A DNA stretch of 64,000 bases, from contig NZ_JADMLG010000004.1 of assembly GCF_015674855.1 (NCBI RefSeq), forward strand, positions 186,001 to 250,000. Direction: 5' to 3'. A model generated the notes under the pieces. That model ran no database searches. It worked only from the letters and a program-made list of their open reading frames with translations, and had not been told where the DNA came from. Positions 35,396 through 43,974 of the stretch are shown piece after piece. Made by a program: the position numbers and the translations under genes. This DNA comes from Nocardia bovistercoris. Its GTDB lineage: Bacteria > Actinomycetota > Actinomycetes > Mycobacteriales > Mycobacteriaceae. Positions within the stretch are counted from its first letter, which is position 1; every line of letters starts with the position of its first letter.

Positions 35396-36094
35396 TCAGC
35401 CCTGGCTGGCGGTGCGGGATTCCTTCTCGGCGACCAGCAGATAGGCGACCATCAGGCGTTTGAGCTCCGACACCGCCTCGGCGTTGCTCTGATCGTCCTG
35501 GACGGAGAAGTTCAGCATCGAATAGACCACGTGGACAAGCACTTCGGCCATCATGGTGCGGCGTGCGCGCGGCGTGCGCGGGGTGAGCGGTCGCAGCATC
35601 TGCGACACCACCTCGGCGAATTCCTTCTCGTGGATGGCGCCGGTGGCCCTGGTGGACGGGGTGGACTGCATGGCGAGCCAGACCTCGCGCCGCGACGGGT
35701 CGGTCAACCACAGGTTGGCCAGGTGATCCACGAACTGGTTCATGTGCCGCAGCCAGTCCAGTGACGGGATCTCCCCGTGGAAGTCGGCGAGTTCCTGGGA
35801 CACCGCGACCAGGTCCTGGCGATTGAGCTCGCAGACGATGACGTACTTGTTGGCGAAGAACTGGTAGAGGGTGCCGATCGGCACCTCGGCCCGCGCCGCG
35901 ACTTCCTCACATGTGAACGATTCGAAACCGACCTCGACCAGCAGTTCCCGCGACGCTTGCAGCAGCGCGTCGAATTTCCGCTTGCTGCGTTCCTGCGTCG
36001 GGCGGCGTCGCGGCATGAGCTCCTGCGGGTCGTCTTGCAGCTCCAACGCGGGGTCCAGGTGCCGCTTCGCCCTGGCCTCCGTGTGCACATCCAC
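35396..36094 (-). CDS. TetR-family transcriptional regulator
   Basis: 232 aa. The N-terminal DNA-binding domain is clear: RRRPTQERSKRKFDALLQAS, then FTCEEVAARAEVPIGTLYQFFANK with the helix-turn-helix. The ligand domain is helical and not assignable to a known effector. About 27 residues precede the domain; Met 28 (36013) is an alternative start. It is convergent with acpS, so its target is not obvious. A link to fas control is possible but not supported by any operator that I can match. Confidence 0.85.
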   Translation of the reverse strand: MDVHTEARAKRHLDPALELQDDPQELMPRRRPTQERSKRKFDALLQASRELLVEVGFESFTCEEVAARAEVPIGTLYQFFANKYVIVCELNRQDLVAVSQELADFHGEIPSLDWLRHMNQFVDHLANLWLTDPSRREVWLAMQSTPSTRATGAIHEKEFAEVVSQMLRPLTPRTPRARRTMMAEVLVHVVYSMLNFSVQDDQSNAEAVSELKRLMVAYLLVAEKESRTASQG

Positions 36095-36326
36095 CCATTC
36101 AGGCTAGCGGTACCGACACGCACAGGACACGCGCACTTGCCAAGCCCGTTCGGATCTGTCACATTTCCCGACCCATCCGTAACCGTCCTGGTGTCGAACA
36201 CACAACCGAGCGTGCGTGGATTCGCATCCCGCGCGCGCGTGGCACGGGGCATCCCGCGCAGGCGGGGTCGAAAGCGAAGGGTCTCGGGGTTTCACCTGTC
36301 CTCGAGCTGGGCAAGGACACCGACCG

Positions 36327-37811
36327 ATGGCGTCCTCTACGTCGCACACGGAAGGCATATCTGTGGTAGCTCGATCTGTGGTCACTCTCGGCGTCTCGAC
36401 CGAACGCGGCGCTGTACACGCGGTGGTGCTGGCCGACTCCGGCGAACAGCTACCGGAGCGCGTGCTCATGCACCGCGTCGCTCGCCCGCGCGGCGACTCG
36501 AAAGCCGACGTCGCCGCCGCGGTGGAGGCCGCGATGGACGAGGTCGCCGCCGAAATCGGTCCGCGCCAGTGGATCGCGGGCACCGCCGTGGTCTACCGCG
36601 ACGCCGCCGAACGCCGCGCCATCGTCACCCGGTTGGCCTCGGGGCCGTGGCATTCCACCTCGATGGTGTCGACGAAATCCGCGCACCTGAGCCTCGCGGG
36701 CATGATGAGCAGGCTCGACCGCTACGACCACCTGCTCATCTGCGAGATCGTGCCCGGCTACCAGTCCTTCACGCTGGTGGATCGCAACCGCAGCCGGGTG
36801 CTCGCCGCGACCTCGCAATCGGGTGTCGCGACCACGGATTCGCTGGCCATCGCGGTGACGGCGGCCTGGGATCAGCTCGAGGCTGCCGCGGCCAAACCGG
36901 ACGCGGTGGTCCTGATCGGTTCCGCCGCCGACGGCGAGGTGGTGCGCGAGGCGCTGGCCGGATTCGGCGCGCCGGTGCTGCCGTGCCCGATCGCGATCGC
37001 CGCGCCCGCCGCGGGCGCCGCCATGTCGGCGATGTCGGATGTGCCCGGCATGGAAGACACCATCGATTCGTCCGAGGAGCCCATGCGCTACGGGCGGGGC
37101 ACCGCCGCGCTGCTGGCCGCCGCCGGTGTGCTGGCCTGCGGCATGATCGCGGGCGGCGTCTACACCATCGACTCGATGACCACCACCGACACCGCCGCCG
37201 TCGTCGAGACGCATCCGATCACCGATGTGCGCCGCCCCGCCGAGGACACCGCGGCACGCAAGCCGGCCACCGCGCCGCTGCCTGGATTCGACGCGGGTCG
37301 CGCTCCGGTCGTACTCACCCCCGAACCGCGTTTCGGCGATTTCACGCCGAGCACCATCGACACCGGCGTCTCCACGCCGCGTTTCGCACCGCGCGGTGCG
37401 CATGCGCTGCCGCTGGACCAGTCGACGCCGACCCGCGGCGCCGAGGAAGTGCCCGCCGCGCTGCTGCCGGGCGCGGGCGTTCCGGAATCGACCAAGGTCG
37501 GCGCGCCCGACGGTTCAATGCTGTTCCCCGGCGAGACCCCGCCGCCCGCCGCGTTCACCCCCGAGGCCCAGCACTGGTGGGACAACCATTTCCGGCTGCT
37601 CATGCAGTGGGCGTCCGAACAGTTCACCGCGGATCAGACGGTCACCGATCCGCCCGCGCCGGACGCGGCGGTGCCTGCTCCGACCTCGCCCGCGCCCGGA
37701 GGGGTCGACCAGGCGCCCGCGCGGTCCGAGCAGTCGACGCTCGAACAGCGCACCGCCATACACACTGCGTCGGGTCGCCACGCCGCGGGTCGGCACGCTG
37801 CGGCGGTGTGA
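36327..37811 (+). CDS. single-span membrane protein with actin/Hsp70-like N-terminal domain
   Basis: 494 aa from ATG 36327 (aagga box upstream); GTG 36363 is another possible start. The N-terminal 220 residues (VVTLGVSTERGAVHAVVL, DHLLICEIVPGYQSFTLVDR, PDAVVLIGSAADGEVVREAL) have the strand-turn pattern of ASKHA-type proteins, as in the DUF7159-type proteins of mycobacteria. One membrane segment follows (GTAALLAAAGVLACGMIAGG), then about 200 residues of Pro/Ala/Thr-rich, presumably extracytoplasmic sequence ending in a His/Ala-rich tail. The function is unknown. It is likely to be specific to mycolic-acid bacteria. Confidence 0.65.
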   Translation: MASSTSHTEGISVVARSVVTLGVSTERGAVHAVVLADSGEQLPERVLMHRVARPRGDSKADVAAAVEAAMDEVAAEIGPRQWIAGTAVVYRDAAERRAIVTRLASGPWHSTSMVSTKSAHLSLAGMMSRLDRYDHLLICEIVPGYQSFTLVDRNRSRVLAATSQSGVATTDSLAIAVTAAWDQLEAAAAKPDAVVLIGSAADGEVVREALAGFGAPVLPCPIAIAAPAAGAAMSAMSDVPGMEDTIDSSEEPMRYGRGTAALLAAAGVLACGMIAGGVYTIDSMTTTDTAAVVETHPITDVRRPAEDTAARKPATAPLPGFDAGRAPVVLTPEPRFGDFTPSTIDTGVSTPRFAPRGAHALPLDQSTPTRGAEEVPAALLPGAGVPESTKVGAPDGSMLFPGETPPPAAFTPEAQHWWDNHFRLLMQWASEQFTADQTVTDPPAPDAAVPAPTSPAPGGVDQAPARSEQSTLEQRTAIHTASGRHAAGRHAAAV

Positions 37812-37943
37812 GTTCGGGGATCCGGTGGTTGTCGGAGATTCGAATCGGTCGTATTCGCTCGGGGATGCGCCGGGGAAGCACGGACGAATTCGCTGAGGTG
37901 TCCGGATTATGGGCGCGTCGAGACCACTGAACAGGTGATGCAC

Positions 37944-37978
37944 GAGAGTCCGGTAGTCCATGCGGCTACCGGACTCTC
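37944..37978. terminator. strong 13-bp hairpin downstream of the membrane-protein gene
   Basis: GAGAGTCCGGTAG (37944-37956) is perfectly complementary to CTACCGGACTCTC (37966-37978) with a nine-base loop. There is no T run. It probably ends the transcript of the membrane-protein gene, and its right arm begins a degenerate repeat. Confidence 0.6.
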
Positions 37979-38115
37979 GCGTGCGTGCGGTCCTTTGCGT
38001 GCGTGTGGACTCTCGCGTCCTGGCCACTTGTGCATGGTGACGGACTCTCGCGTGCGTGTGGACTCGGGCGTCATGGCCGACTCCGGCGTGCGGCCCGACG
38101 CTGGGTGCAGGCGGA
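37970..38115. repeat. degenerate GGACTCTCGCGTGCGTG repeats
   Basis: The motif GGACTCTCGCGTGCGTG, or shortened and mutated forms of it, appears about five times with irregular spacing (for example near 37971, 38009, 38044, 38062 and 38110). No protein frame is convincing. The gap from 37812 to 38221 otherwise contains only the hairpin described separately. It looks like a decayed minisatellite. Confidence 0.5.
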
Positions 38116-38221
38116 CTCTCGGTTGCGCCACCGGATCGAGATGCATCCATTCGATATGGTCCACGGTTCGATTCTCGCGCCCGGCCCGACACCTGCGTCC
38201 GGCCGGACTTTTCGCGTTCGG

Positions 38222-39010
38222 TCAGTCCGCGGTGCGCCGTGCGAACAGCGCGCCCGCAGCCAGATAGCCGGCGAGCGCTATACCGGCGCACCACATGATC
38301 GCGGTGATCGCGCTGTCACCGATCGGGGTGCCCATCAGCAGACCGCGCACGGTTTCGATGACGGGTGTGACGGGTTGGTTCTCGGCGAATCGGTGCAGCC
38401 AGGTCGGCATCGATTCGGTCGGCACGAAAGCGCTGCTGACATAGGGCAGGAACATGAAGGCGAAGGTGAATCCGTTGGCGGCCTCCGGATTTCGGGCCAG
38501 CAGCCCGAGCGCCGCCGCGAGCCAGGACAGCGCGAGCACGAAGATCGCGATGATCGCGAGCGCGCCGAGCCAGCGCGCCGGATCGGCCGTCGGACGGAAT
38601 CCGAGCGCGACCGCGACGCCGATCACCAGGCAGGTGGTGATCATATTGCGGATCAGGCTCTCCACGACGTGGCCGGTGAGCACCGCCGAGCGGGCGATGT
38701 CCATGGCGCGGAACCGGTCGACGATGCCGTCGGTCAGGTCGGTGGACAGGCTCACCGCCGTGGTCGCGGCGCCGAAACCCGCGCACAGCAGGATGATGCC
38801 TGGCACCACGTAGTCGATGTAGGCGCCGGGGCCGACGTTCATCGCGCCGCCGAAGACGTAGACGAACATCAGCAGGATCATCACCGGCAGCGCGATCGTC
38901 ATGATCATGGTGTCCGGGCTGCGCAGCGTGTGGCGAATATTGCGGTCGAGCATGGTGGCGGCGTCCTGCGCGGCGCGCACGGTCCGGCGGGCGGGGGACA
39001 GGGTTGTCAT
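38222..39010 (-). CDS. ABC-2 type transporter permease (DrrB-like)
   Basis: 262 aa with six hydrophobic segments, beginning after LRSPDTMIMTIALPVMILLM, and the conserved ABC-2 pattern NPEAANGFTFAFMFLPYVSS with AFVPTESMPTWL. It pairs with the ATPase encoded just upstream on the same strand (25-base gap), forming a daunorubicin-resistance-type exporter. The divergent TetR gene and a double palindrome suggest that the pair is induced by a substrate. Substrate unknown; drugs or lipids are common for this type. Confidence 0.88.
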   Translation of the reverse strand: MTTLSPARRTVRAAQDAATMLDRNIRHTLRSPDTMIMTIALPVMILLMFVYVFGGAMNVGPGAYIDYVVPGIILLCAGFGAATTAVSLSTDLTDGIVDRFRAMDIARSAVLTGHVVESLIRNMITTCLVIGVAVALGFRPTADPARWLGALAIIAIFVLALSWLAAALGLLARNPEAANGFTFAFMFLPYVSSAFVPTESMPTWLHRFAENQPVTPVIETVRGLLMGTPIGDSAITAIMWCAGIALAGYLAAGALFARRTAD

Positions 39011-39035
39011 CGCGGGTTCTCGATCGTTCGGGCGG

Positions 39036-39995
39036 TCAGGCGACCGGCGCGGGCTGGGTGGGGTGGCCGGTGAGTGCGAAGAAGACGTCGTCGAGGTCGG
39101 GGATGTGCACCGTCAGTTGTTCCACGGTGATGTCGAGGTCCTCGAAGTGATCGAGCAGGCGTTTGACATCGCCCGCGTTCCCGTCGGAGGGCACCTGCAC
39201 GGTGAGCTGGTCGACATCGGTGACCGCGGCGCGTCCTTCGAGCGCTCGCGCGGCGGCGGCGAGTACCCGCTGGTCACCGAATCGCAGCCGGATGTGCCCG
39301 CCCGGCGCGCGCTGTTTGAGTTCCTCCGGGGTGCCTTCGGCGACGATGGCGCCGTGGTCGAGCAGGGCGACGCGATCGGCGAGCTGATCGGCCTCCTCCA
39401 GGTATTGGGTGGTGAGGAAGACCGTGACCCCGTCGGCGGTGAGCCGCTGGATCACCCGCCACAGGTCGCGGCGGCTGCGCGGGTCGAGTCCGGTGGTCGG
39501 TTCGTCCAGGAAGATCAGATCCGGGCTGCCCATCAGGCTCATTGCCAGGTCGAGGCGGCGGCGCAACCCGCCGGAGTAGGTGCCCGCGCGTCTGTCCGCG
39601 ACATCGACGAGGTCGAAGCGCTCGAGCAGTTCGGCGCCGCGCGCGGCGATCACCTCGCGATCCAGATGCAGCAGCCTGCCGGTGAGCCGCAGGTTCTCGA
39701 CGCCGGTGAGCACATCGTCGACGGCCGAATACTGCCCCGTGACGCCGATACGAGCGCGCACCGCGGCCGGTTCGCGCCGTAGATCGTGGCCGAACACCCG
39801 CACCTCGCCGCCGTCGGGCTTGCTGAGCGTGGCGAGTATGCGGACCAGGGTGGTCTTGCCCGCGCCGTTGGGCCCGAGCAGGGCGAAGACGGTGCCCGCG
39901 CGCACCGACAGGTCGATGCCGGTGAGTACCGGCTGGTCACCGAAGGATTTGGTGAGGCCGCGCGTGGTGAGGGCGGGCTGCGGTTCGGGTGGCAT
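39036..39995 (-). CDS. ABC transporter ATP-binding protein (DrrA-like)
   Basis: 319 aa from ATG 39995, chosen for its gaggagt site. Walker A GPNGAGKTT, signature YSGGLRRRLDLA, Walker B LIFLDEPTTGLD and the DrrA-typical switch region FLTTQYLEEADQLADRVALLDHG are complete. The C-terminal 90 residues are the extension common in DrrA proteins. It powers the permease encoded downstream. The operator-like double palindrome lies 14 bases before the start. Confidence 0.93.
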   Translation of the reverse strand: MPPEPQPALTTRGLTKSFGDQPVLTGIDLSVRAGTVFALLGPNGAGKTTLVRILATLSKPDGGEVRVFGHDLRREPAAVRARIGVTGQYSAVDDVLTGVENLRLTGRLLHLDREVIAARGAELLERFDLVDVADRRAGTYSGGLRRRLDLAMSLMGSPDLIFLDEPTTGLDPRSRRDLWRVIQRLTADGVTVFLTTQYLEEADQLADRVALLDHGAIVAEGTPEELKQRAPGGHIRLRFGDQRVLAAAARALEGRAAVTDVDQLTVQVPSDGNAGDVKRLLDHFEDLDITVEQLTVHIPDLDDVFFALTGHPTQPAPVA

Positions 39996-40008
39996 GAGCA
40001 CTCCTCGA

Positions 40009-40049
40009 AACTGTTTAGACTATAAACTGAGTTTATATGATAAACAGTT
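40009..40049. promoter_or_regulatory. nested palindromic operator between DrrA-like and TetR genes
   Basis: Outer arms AACTGTTTA (40009-40017) and TAAACAGTT (40041-40049) are exact inverted repeats. Inside lies the perfect palindrome TATAAACTGAGTTTATA (40021-40037). All share TAAAC-type half sites. The site sits upstream of both divergent genes, as expected for a TetR operator. It is strikingly AT-rich for this genome and may also hold the promoter elements. Confidence 0.72.
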
Positions 40050-40143
40050 CCTCGGCGCAAGAGGAGACGCCGAGATGCGGTGCGGCGGGGGCGACCCGCG
40101 AGAATGGGAGGAACGCGGGCTACGGAGAGGAGTCGGGAACGCC

Positions 40144-40923
40144 ATGGCGAAGTCCGAACAGGCGGCGAGCGTCCAGGCCGTGGTCGCCGGGAGGCCCGCG
40201 GAATCCGAGCGGGCGGTGGTGCCCAAGTCCCTGGCGCTGCTGTGGGGGCTCGAGGAGCCGGGCGGGCGCGGCCCCAAACGCGGACTCACCCTGGCTCGGA
40301 TACTCGACGCGGCCGTCGAGGTGGCCGACGCCGAGGGATATCAGGCGCTGTCGATGAACCGGGTCGCCCGGCAACTCGGTTTCACCGCCATGTCGCTCTA
40401 CCGATACGTCGACAGCAAACAGACCTTGATCGATCTACTCCTGGACTGGGTCATCGGCGAACCCCCCGACATCGAGCCCGGCGCCACTTGGCGAGAGGGC
40501 CTGCGCCAGTGGGCCGTCGCGGAATACCTCGCCATCGAACGCCATCCGTGGTGGCTGGAGATCCCGCTCATCGGCCCACCCATGGGACCGAACAACATGG
40601 CCTGGCTGGAAGCGGGCCTGAGCAGGATCGCCGCCACCGAGATAGCGCAGCCCCTACGTCTGCAATTGGTCCTCAACCTGTCGTTCTACGTGATCGGACG
40701 CATGCGAATAGCGCGCGGCATGCTGACCGACTCCGTCGACGACGACGATTTCGCCGACGTGATGAGCCAACTCGTCGATCCCGCCCGCTACCCCAACGTG
40801 ATCGCCGCCTTCGCCACCGAACACCCTTCCGAAGACGAAATAGATTGGCACCGAGCCGATTTCGAATTCGGCCTCGACCGCCTGCTCGACGGCTACGAAC
40901 ACTTCATCCGCACCCGCCGCTGA
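40144..40923 (+). CDS. TetR-family regulator of the ABC transporter
   Basis: 259 aa from ATG 40144. DNA-binding domain at about residues 45-100: LTLARILDAAVEVADAEG, then LSMNRVARQLGFTAMSLYRYVDSK. The C-terminal part (DLLLDWVIGEPP, RHPWWLEIPLIGPPMGPNNM) resembles TetR_C-type ligand domains of repressors that control drug exporters. It is divergent from the DrrAB-like pair with the nested operator in between, so it probably represses the exporter and itself. The reading frame is open upstream of the ATG, but without ribosome sites. Confidence 0.88.
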   Translation: MAKSEQAASVQAVVAGRPAESERAVVPKSLALLWGLEEPGGRGPKRGLTLARILDAAVEVADAEGYQALSMNRVARQLGFTAMSLYRYVDSKQTLIDLLLDWVIGEPPDIEPGATWREGLRQWAVAEYLAIERHPWWLEIPLIGPPMGPNNMAWLEAGLSRIAATEIAQPLRLQLVLNLSFYVIGRMRIARGMLTDSVDDDDFADVMSQLVDPARYPNVIAAFATEHPSEDEIDWHRADFEFGLDRLLDGYEHFIRTRR

Positions 40924-41072
40924 ACCGAACCGAGGCATGCTTCGAGAACCTCGGCTGCCGGTACCGCGGTCGTCTCGCCCATCCGCACATATAGTCTCTC
41001 GAGCGACCATATGTGTGAACAGATGCTGCTCAGGCCCGATCCGAATCGTCGACTACTCGATCCTCGACGCGA

Positions 41073-41546
41073 CTAAACCGACAGCTCGCGACGCAGCTTC
41101 GCCACGTGACCGGTGGCGCGCACGTTGTATTGCGCGACCTCGATCTTCCCCTGTTCGTCGACGAGGAAGGTGGAGCGGATGACGCCGGTGACGGTTTTGC
41201 CGTACATGGTCTTCTCGCCGAACGCGCCCCAGGCGGTGAGTACCTTGCGTTCCGGGTCCGACAGCAGTGGGAAGGTGAGCTGTTCGGCGTCGCGGAACTT
41301 GGCCAGCTTCGCGGGTTTGTCGGGGGAGATGCCGACCACGTCGATGCCCGCGCCGTCGAGTTCGGCCAGGCTGTCGCGGAAGTCGCAGGCCTGTTTGGTG
41401 CAGCCGGGGGTGCTCGCGGCGGGGTAGAAGTACACGATCACCTTGCGGCCGCGGTAGTCGGCGAGCGAGACCTCCTTGCCGTCGGCGTCGGGCAGTGTGA
41501 ACGCGGGGGCGGTGTCTCCGGGGGAGAGTCGTTGGTTGTCGGTCAC
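41073..41546 (-). CDS. bcp: thioredoxin-dependent thiol peroxidase (BCP family)
   Basis: 157 aa from GTG 41546. It reduces hydrogen peroxide and organic hydroperoxides in the cytoplasm. Motifs: RLSPGDTAPAFTLPDADG, VIVYFYPAASTPGCTKQACDFRD with the peroxidatic Cys 49 and a second Cys 54, and GVIRSTFLVDEQGKI. The start was chosen because VTDNQRLSPGD aligns with the N-terminus that I recall for M. tuberculosis Bcp; the frame is open far upstream but is not coding there. The gene is divergent from the DUF3618 gene, as in mycobacteria. Confidence 0.93.
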   Translation of the reverse strand: MTDNQRLSPGDTAPAFTLPDADGKEVSLADYRGRKVIVYFYPAASTPGCTKQACDFRDSLAELDGAGIDVVGISPDKPAKLAKFRDAEQLTFPLLSDPERKVLTAWGAFGEKTMYGKTVTGVIRSTFLVDEQGKIEVAQYNVRATGHVAKLRRELSV

Positions 41547-41714
41547 GCCATGCACGGTAATCGAACCGACCGACATTCGGCGTTGGCCACGACCCGAGCG
41601 GTGCGTATCGCGCGGACGGATACACTCGTGCGCGAGCCCCGGTGTGCGCGGAGGACGCGGGTCAGCGCCCGGTCCGCGCCCGGCGGCCCGCCAATCCGAC
41701 AGGAGGACATTTAC

Positions 41715-41936
41715 GTGGCAAGGGATACCGAGCGGATCGAGCGGGACATCGAGGAGGCCCGTACCCGCCTCGCGGGCACACTCGACGAGCTCGCGACACG
41801 TGCCGATCCGCAGCGGATCGCGGACGACACCAAACACCTGGTCCTGGCCAAGCTCAACGAGCCGAAGGTGAAGTACAGCCTGATCGGCGCGGGTGCGGTG
41901 GTCGTCGGACTGGTGTTGCTCAAGCTTTTCCGCTGA
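41715..41936 (+). CDS. DUF3618-type small membrane protein
   Basis: 73 aa from GTG 41715 with an ideal aggagg site eight bases upstream. The sequence pattern D-T-E-R-I-E-R-D-I-E-E-A-R-x-R-L-A-G-T-L-D-E-L is the DUF3618 signature. The C-terminal segment (YSLIGAGAVVVGLVLLKLF) is a membrane anchor. It corresponds to Rv2520c next to bcp in M. tuberculosis, as I remember the map. Function unknown; it is conserved in mycolic-acid bacteria and probably sits at the inner face of the membrane. Confidence 0.88.
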   Translation: MARDTERIERDIEEARTRLAGTLDELATRADPQRIADDTKHLVLAKLNEPKVKYSLIGAGAVVVGLVLLKLFR

Positions 41937-41993
41937 GCGGGTTCGAACGGCGCCGGTTCGAGCGGTGCTGTTTCGGGCGGTGCTGGTGCAAAA

Positions 41994-42030
41994 AGGCACC
42001 CGGTGTGGCCAGTGGCCGCACCGGGTGCCT
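41994..42030. terminator. terminator between convergent genes
   Basis: AGGCACCCGGTG and CACCGGGTGCCT form a perfect 12-bp stem with a 13-base loop, with a run of A on the left and TTCGTTT on the right, so it can stop transcription in both directions. Confidence 0.8.
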
Positions 42031-42044
42031 TCGTTTCGGTGGTA

Positions 42045-42338
42045 TCAGACCGTCGGGCAGGCGAATCCGTCGCCGTCGGGATCCAGGTGCGGCCCGTACC
42101 CGGGCTCGCCGCGGAACAGGGGTGCGCGACCCGCGGCCCTGGCGTCGTCACAGTTGTTGAAGGCGCCTCCGGCGGAACCGGTCTGGGTGAGACCGGCCGA
42201 TCCGGTGGCGGCCACGCCGGTGTCGATCGCCGAGGAGCCGGTACCCGCCGAACCGGTGGGTGCGGCCATCGCGACCGGGGCCGCGAAAAGGGCCAGACCT
42301 GCGGCGGCGGCACTGACGGTGAGCCGTCGAACGTTCAT
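42045..42338 (-). CDS. secreted excalibur-domain protein
   Basis: 97 aa. An N-terminal signal peptide (MNVRRLTVSAAAAGLALFAA with cleavage near VAMAAP) is followed by a low-complexity Gly/Ser/Thr region. The excalibur calcium-binding domain lies at the C-terminus: NCDDARAAGRAPLFRGEPGY with the D-P-D-G-D-G-F-A-C motif. The two Cys likely form a disulphide. The role is unknown; such domains bind calcium at the cell surface or in secreted proteins. A gaggatt site precedes the ATG. Confidence 0.88.
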   Translation of the reverse strand: MNVRRLTVSAAAAGLALFAAPVAMAAPTGSAGTGSSAIDTGVAATGSAGLTQTGSAGGAFNNCDDARAAGRAPLFRGEPGYGPHLDPDGDGFACPTV

Positions 42339-42470
42339 GTAATCCTCTATGTCTGCGCGGTGGAATTGGCGTCTTGTCGGGCGACGCCGCATCCACCTTC
42401 GTGACACGTTTGCCCGTTGTCAACCGCGCGCAGTGTGATTCGGAATGACCGACTCGCCCGCGCGCGGGTC

Positions 42471-43448
42471 TCATTCACCGATCGGAGTGCCCCCGAGGTG
42501 TTCCGCTGGAATGTTGCCCATTCGTCCGGCTTGGAAGTCTTCCACGGCCTGGATGATCTCGTCGCGGGTGTTCATCACGAAGGGACCGTACTGTGCCACC
42601 GGCTCACGGATGGGTTGGCCACCGAGCAGCAGAACTTCCATAGCGCCGGTCGATGATTGTTGCTCCTTGTCTGCTGTGAGGCTGATAGCGGCCCCGTGGC
42701 CGAAGACGGCGAGCTGTCCTTCGGCGATCCGACGGTGCTGCGGACCGGCGGTTCCGGCACCGGATAAAACGTATGCCATTGCTGTAAAGTGTTGCGGCCA
42801 CGGCACTTCCAGCCTGCCGCCCGGAGTGATCGAGGCGTGCGCGTAGGCGATCGGCGTGTAGGTCGAGCCGGGGCCGCGCAGGCCGCCGATCTCGCCCGCG
42901 ATCACCCGAACGAGCGCGCTGCCGTCGTGCGAACTCGCCAAGGTGAGTCGCGAGGCGTCCAGATCCTGGTAGCGCGGCGCGGCCATCTTCAACGCGCGCG
43001 GCAGGTTCACCCACAGCTGGATGCCGTGGAACAGCCCGCCGGTGACGACCAGATCTTCCGGCGGCACCTCGTCGTGCAGGATGCCCGACCCCGCTGTCAT
43101 CCACTGGGTGTCGCCCTCGCGGATGGTTCCGCCGCCGCCGTGCGAGTCGTGGTGGACCATCGCGCCGTCGAGCATGTAGGTGACGGTTTCGAAGCCGCGG
43201 TGCGGATGCCACGGCGCGCCCTTGGCTTCGTGCGGTTCATAGGCGACCGGACCCATCTGGTCGAGCAGGATGAACGGGTCGGCCGAGCGCAGGTCGGCGC
43301 TGGGAAAGGGTCTGCGCACCTCGAAGCCCGCGCCTTCGAGTTGCCGGTGCGCGGTGACCACTTTTGTGACCGGTCGTTCGGCCTCGGTGCGTGCTGGTCG
43401 CGGCAGGCGAGGCAGGATCGTGGTATCGGAGACGGTGACGGCGGGCAT
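42471..43448 (-). CDS. pirin family protein
   Basis: 325 aa from ATG 43448, which has an aggaggt site. Bicupin fold of the pirin family: FILLDQMGPVAYEPHEAKG, the metal site HPHRGFETVTYMLDG, and GDTQWMTAGSGILHDE. Some pirins are quercetin 2,3-dioxygenases and others are redox sensors; the residues for iron binding (H-P-H-R-G-F-E, H...E) are kept here. It is divergent from a MarR-type gene with a shared palindrome, so MarR control is likely. Confidence 0.92.
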   Translation of the reverse strand: MPAVTVSDTTILPRLPRPARTEAERPVTKVVTAHRQLEGAGFEVRRPFPSADLRSADPFILLDQMGPVAYEPHEAKGAPWHPHRGFETVTYMLDGAMVHHDSHGGGGTIREGDTQWMTAGSGILHDEVPPEDLVVTGGLFHGIQLWVNLPRALKMAAPRYQDLDASRLTLASSHDGSALVRVIAGEIGGLRGPGSTYTPIAYAHASITPGGRLEVPWPQHFTAMAYVLSGAGTAGPQHRRIAEGQLAVFGHGAAISLTADKEQQSSTGAMEVLLLGGQPIREPVAQYGPFVMNTRDEIIQAVEDFQAGRMGNIPAEHLGGTPIGE

Positions 43449-43479
43449 GCGCACCTCCTGGGAGCGTGTTGGTGTCCAT

Positions 43480-43493
43480 GTCAACTAATTGAC
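43480..43493. promoter_or_regulatory. MarR-type operator palindrome
   Basis: GTCAACTAATTGAC has exact inverted arms GTCAA/TTGAC. It sits between the divergent pirin and MarR starts. TAGGAT (43497-43502) follows and can act as the -10 element for a leaderless marR transcript starting at about 43510, so a repressor on the palindrome would block it. Confidence 0.65.
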
Positions 43494-43509
43494 GGTTAGG
43501 ATCATTCCC

Positions 43510-43974
43510 GTGGTGCAGTGGTTGAGCGATGACGAGCAGCGGACCTGGCAGGCATACGTGCGGCTGCGCCAGCGGATGGACGCGGCGATCACCGCCGGAC
43601 TGGCGCGCGACGGCCTGTCCCTCGCCGATTACGAACTGCTGGTGGCGCTTTCGGCCGCGCCCGAGGACCGCCTGCGCGCCAAGGACCTCGCCGCCGAGGT
43701 CTGCTGGGAGAAAAGCAGACTGTCGAAACACTTGGCGCGCATGGCCGCTCGCGGCCTCGTCGACCGCAGCCAGGCCGTCGACGACGCCAGGGGCGTGCTG
43801 ATCCAGCTCACCCCGTCCGGGCGCGAAGCCATCGAACGCGCCGCGCCCAATCACGTCGAACTGGTGCGCGCGCTGTTCATCGAGCCGATGACCGAAGCGG
43901 AGGCGACCGCGCTGCGCTCCCTCGCCGACCGGGTGATCCCGCAGGCCGAGCAGGTCACGACGTCCACGGTGTGA
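43510..43974 (+). CDS. MarR-family transcriptional regulator
   Basis: 154 aa from GTG 43510; another GTG follows directly and a TTG lies at 43489. Winged-helix core: LSLADYELLVALSAAPEDRL, RAKDLAAEVCWEKSRLSKHLARMAARGLVDR, and the wing DDARGVLIQLTPSGRE. Likely repressor of the divergent pirin gene and of itself through the palindrome just upstream. The TAGGAT hexamer eight bases before the GTG and the absence of a Shine-Dalgarno suggest a leaderless mRNA. Confidence 0.88.
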   Translation: MVQWLSDDEQRTWQAYVRLRQRMDAAITAGLARDGLSLADYELLVALSAAPEDRLRAKDLAAEVCWEKSRLSKHLARMAARGLVDRSQAVDDARGVLIQLTPSGREAIERAAPNHVELVRALFIEPMTEAEATALRSLADRVIPQAEQVTTSTV

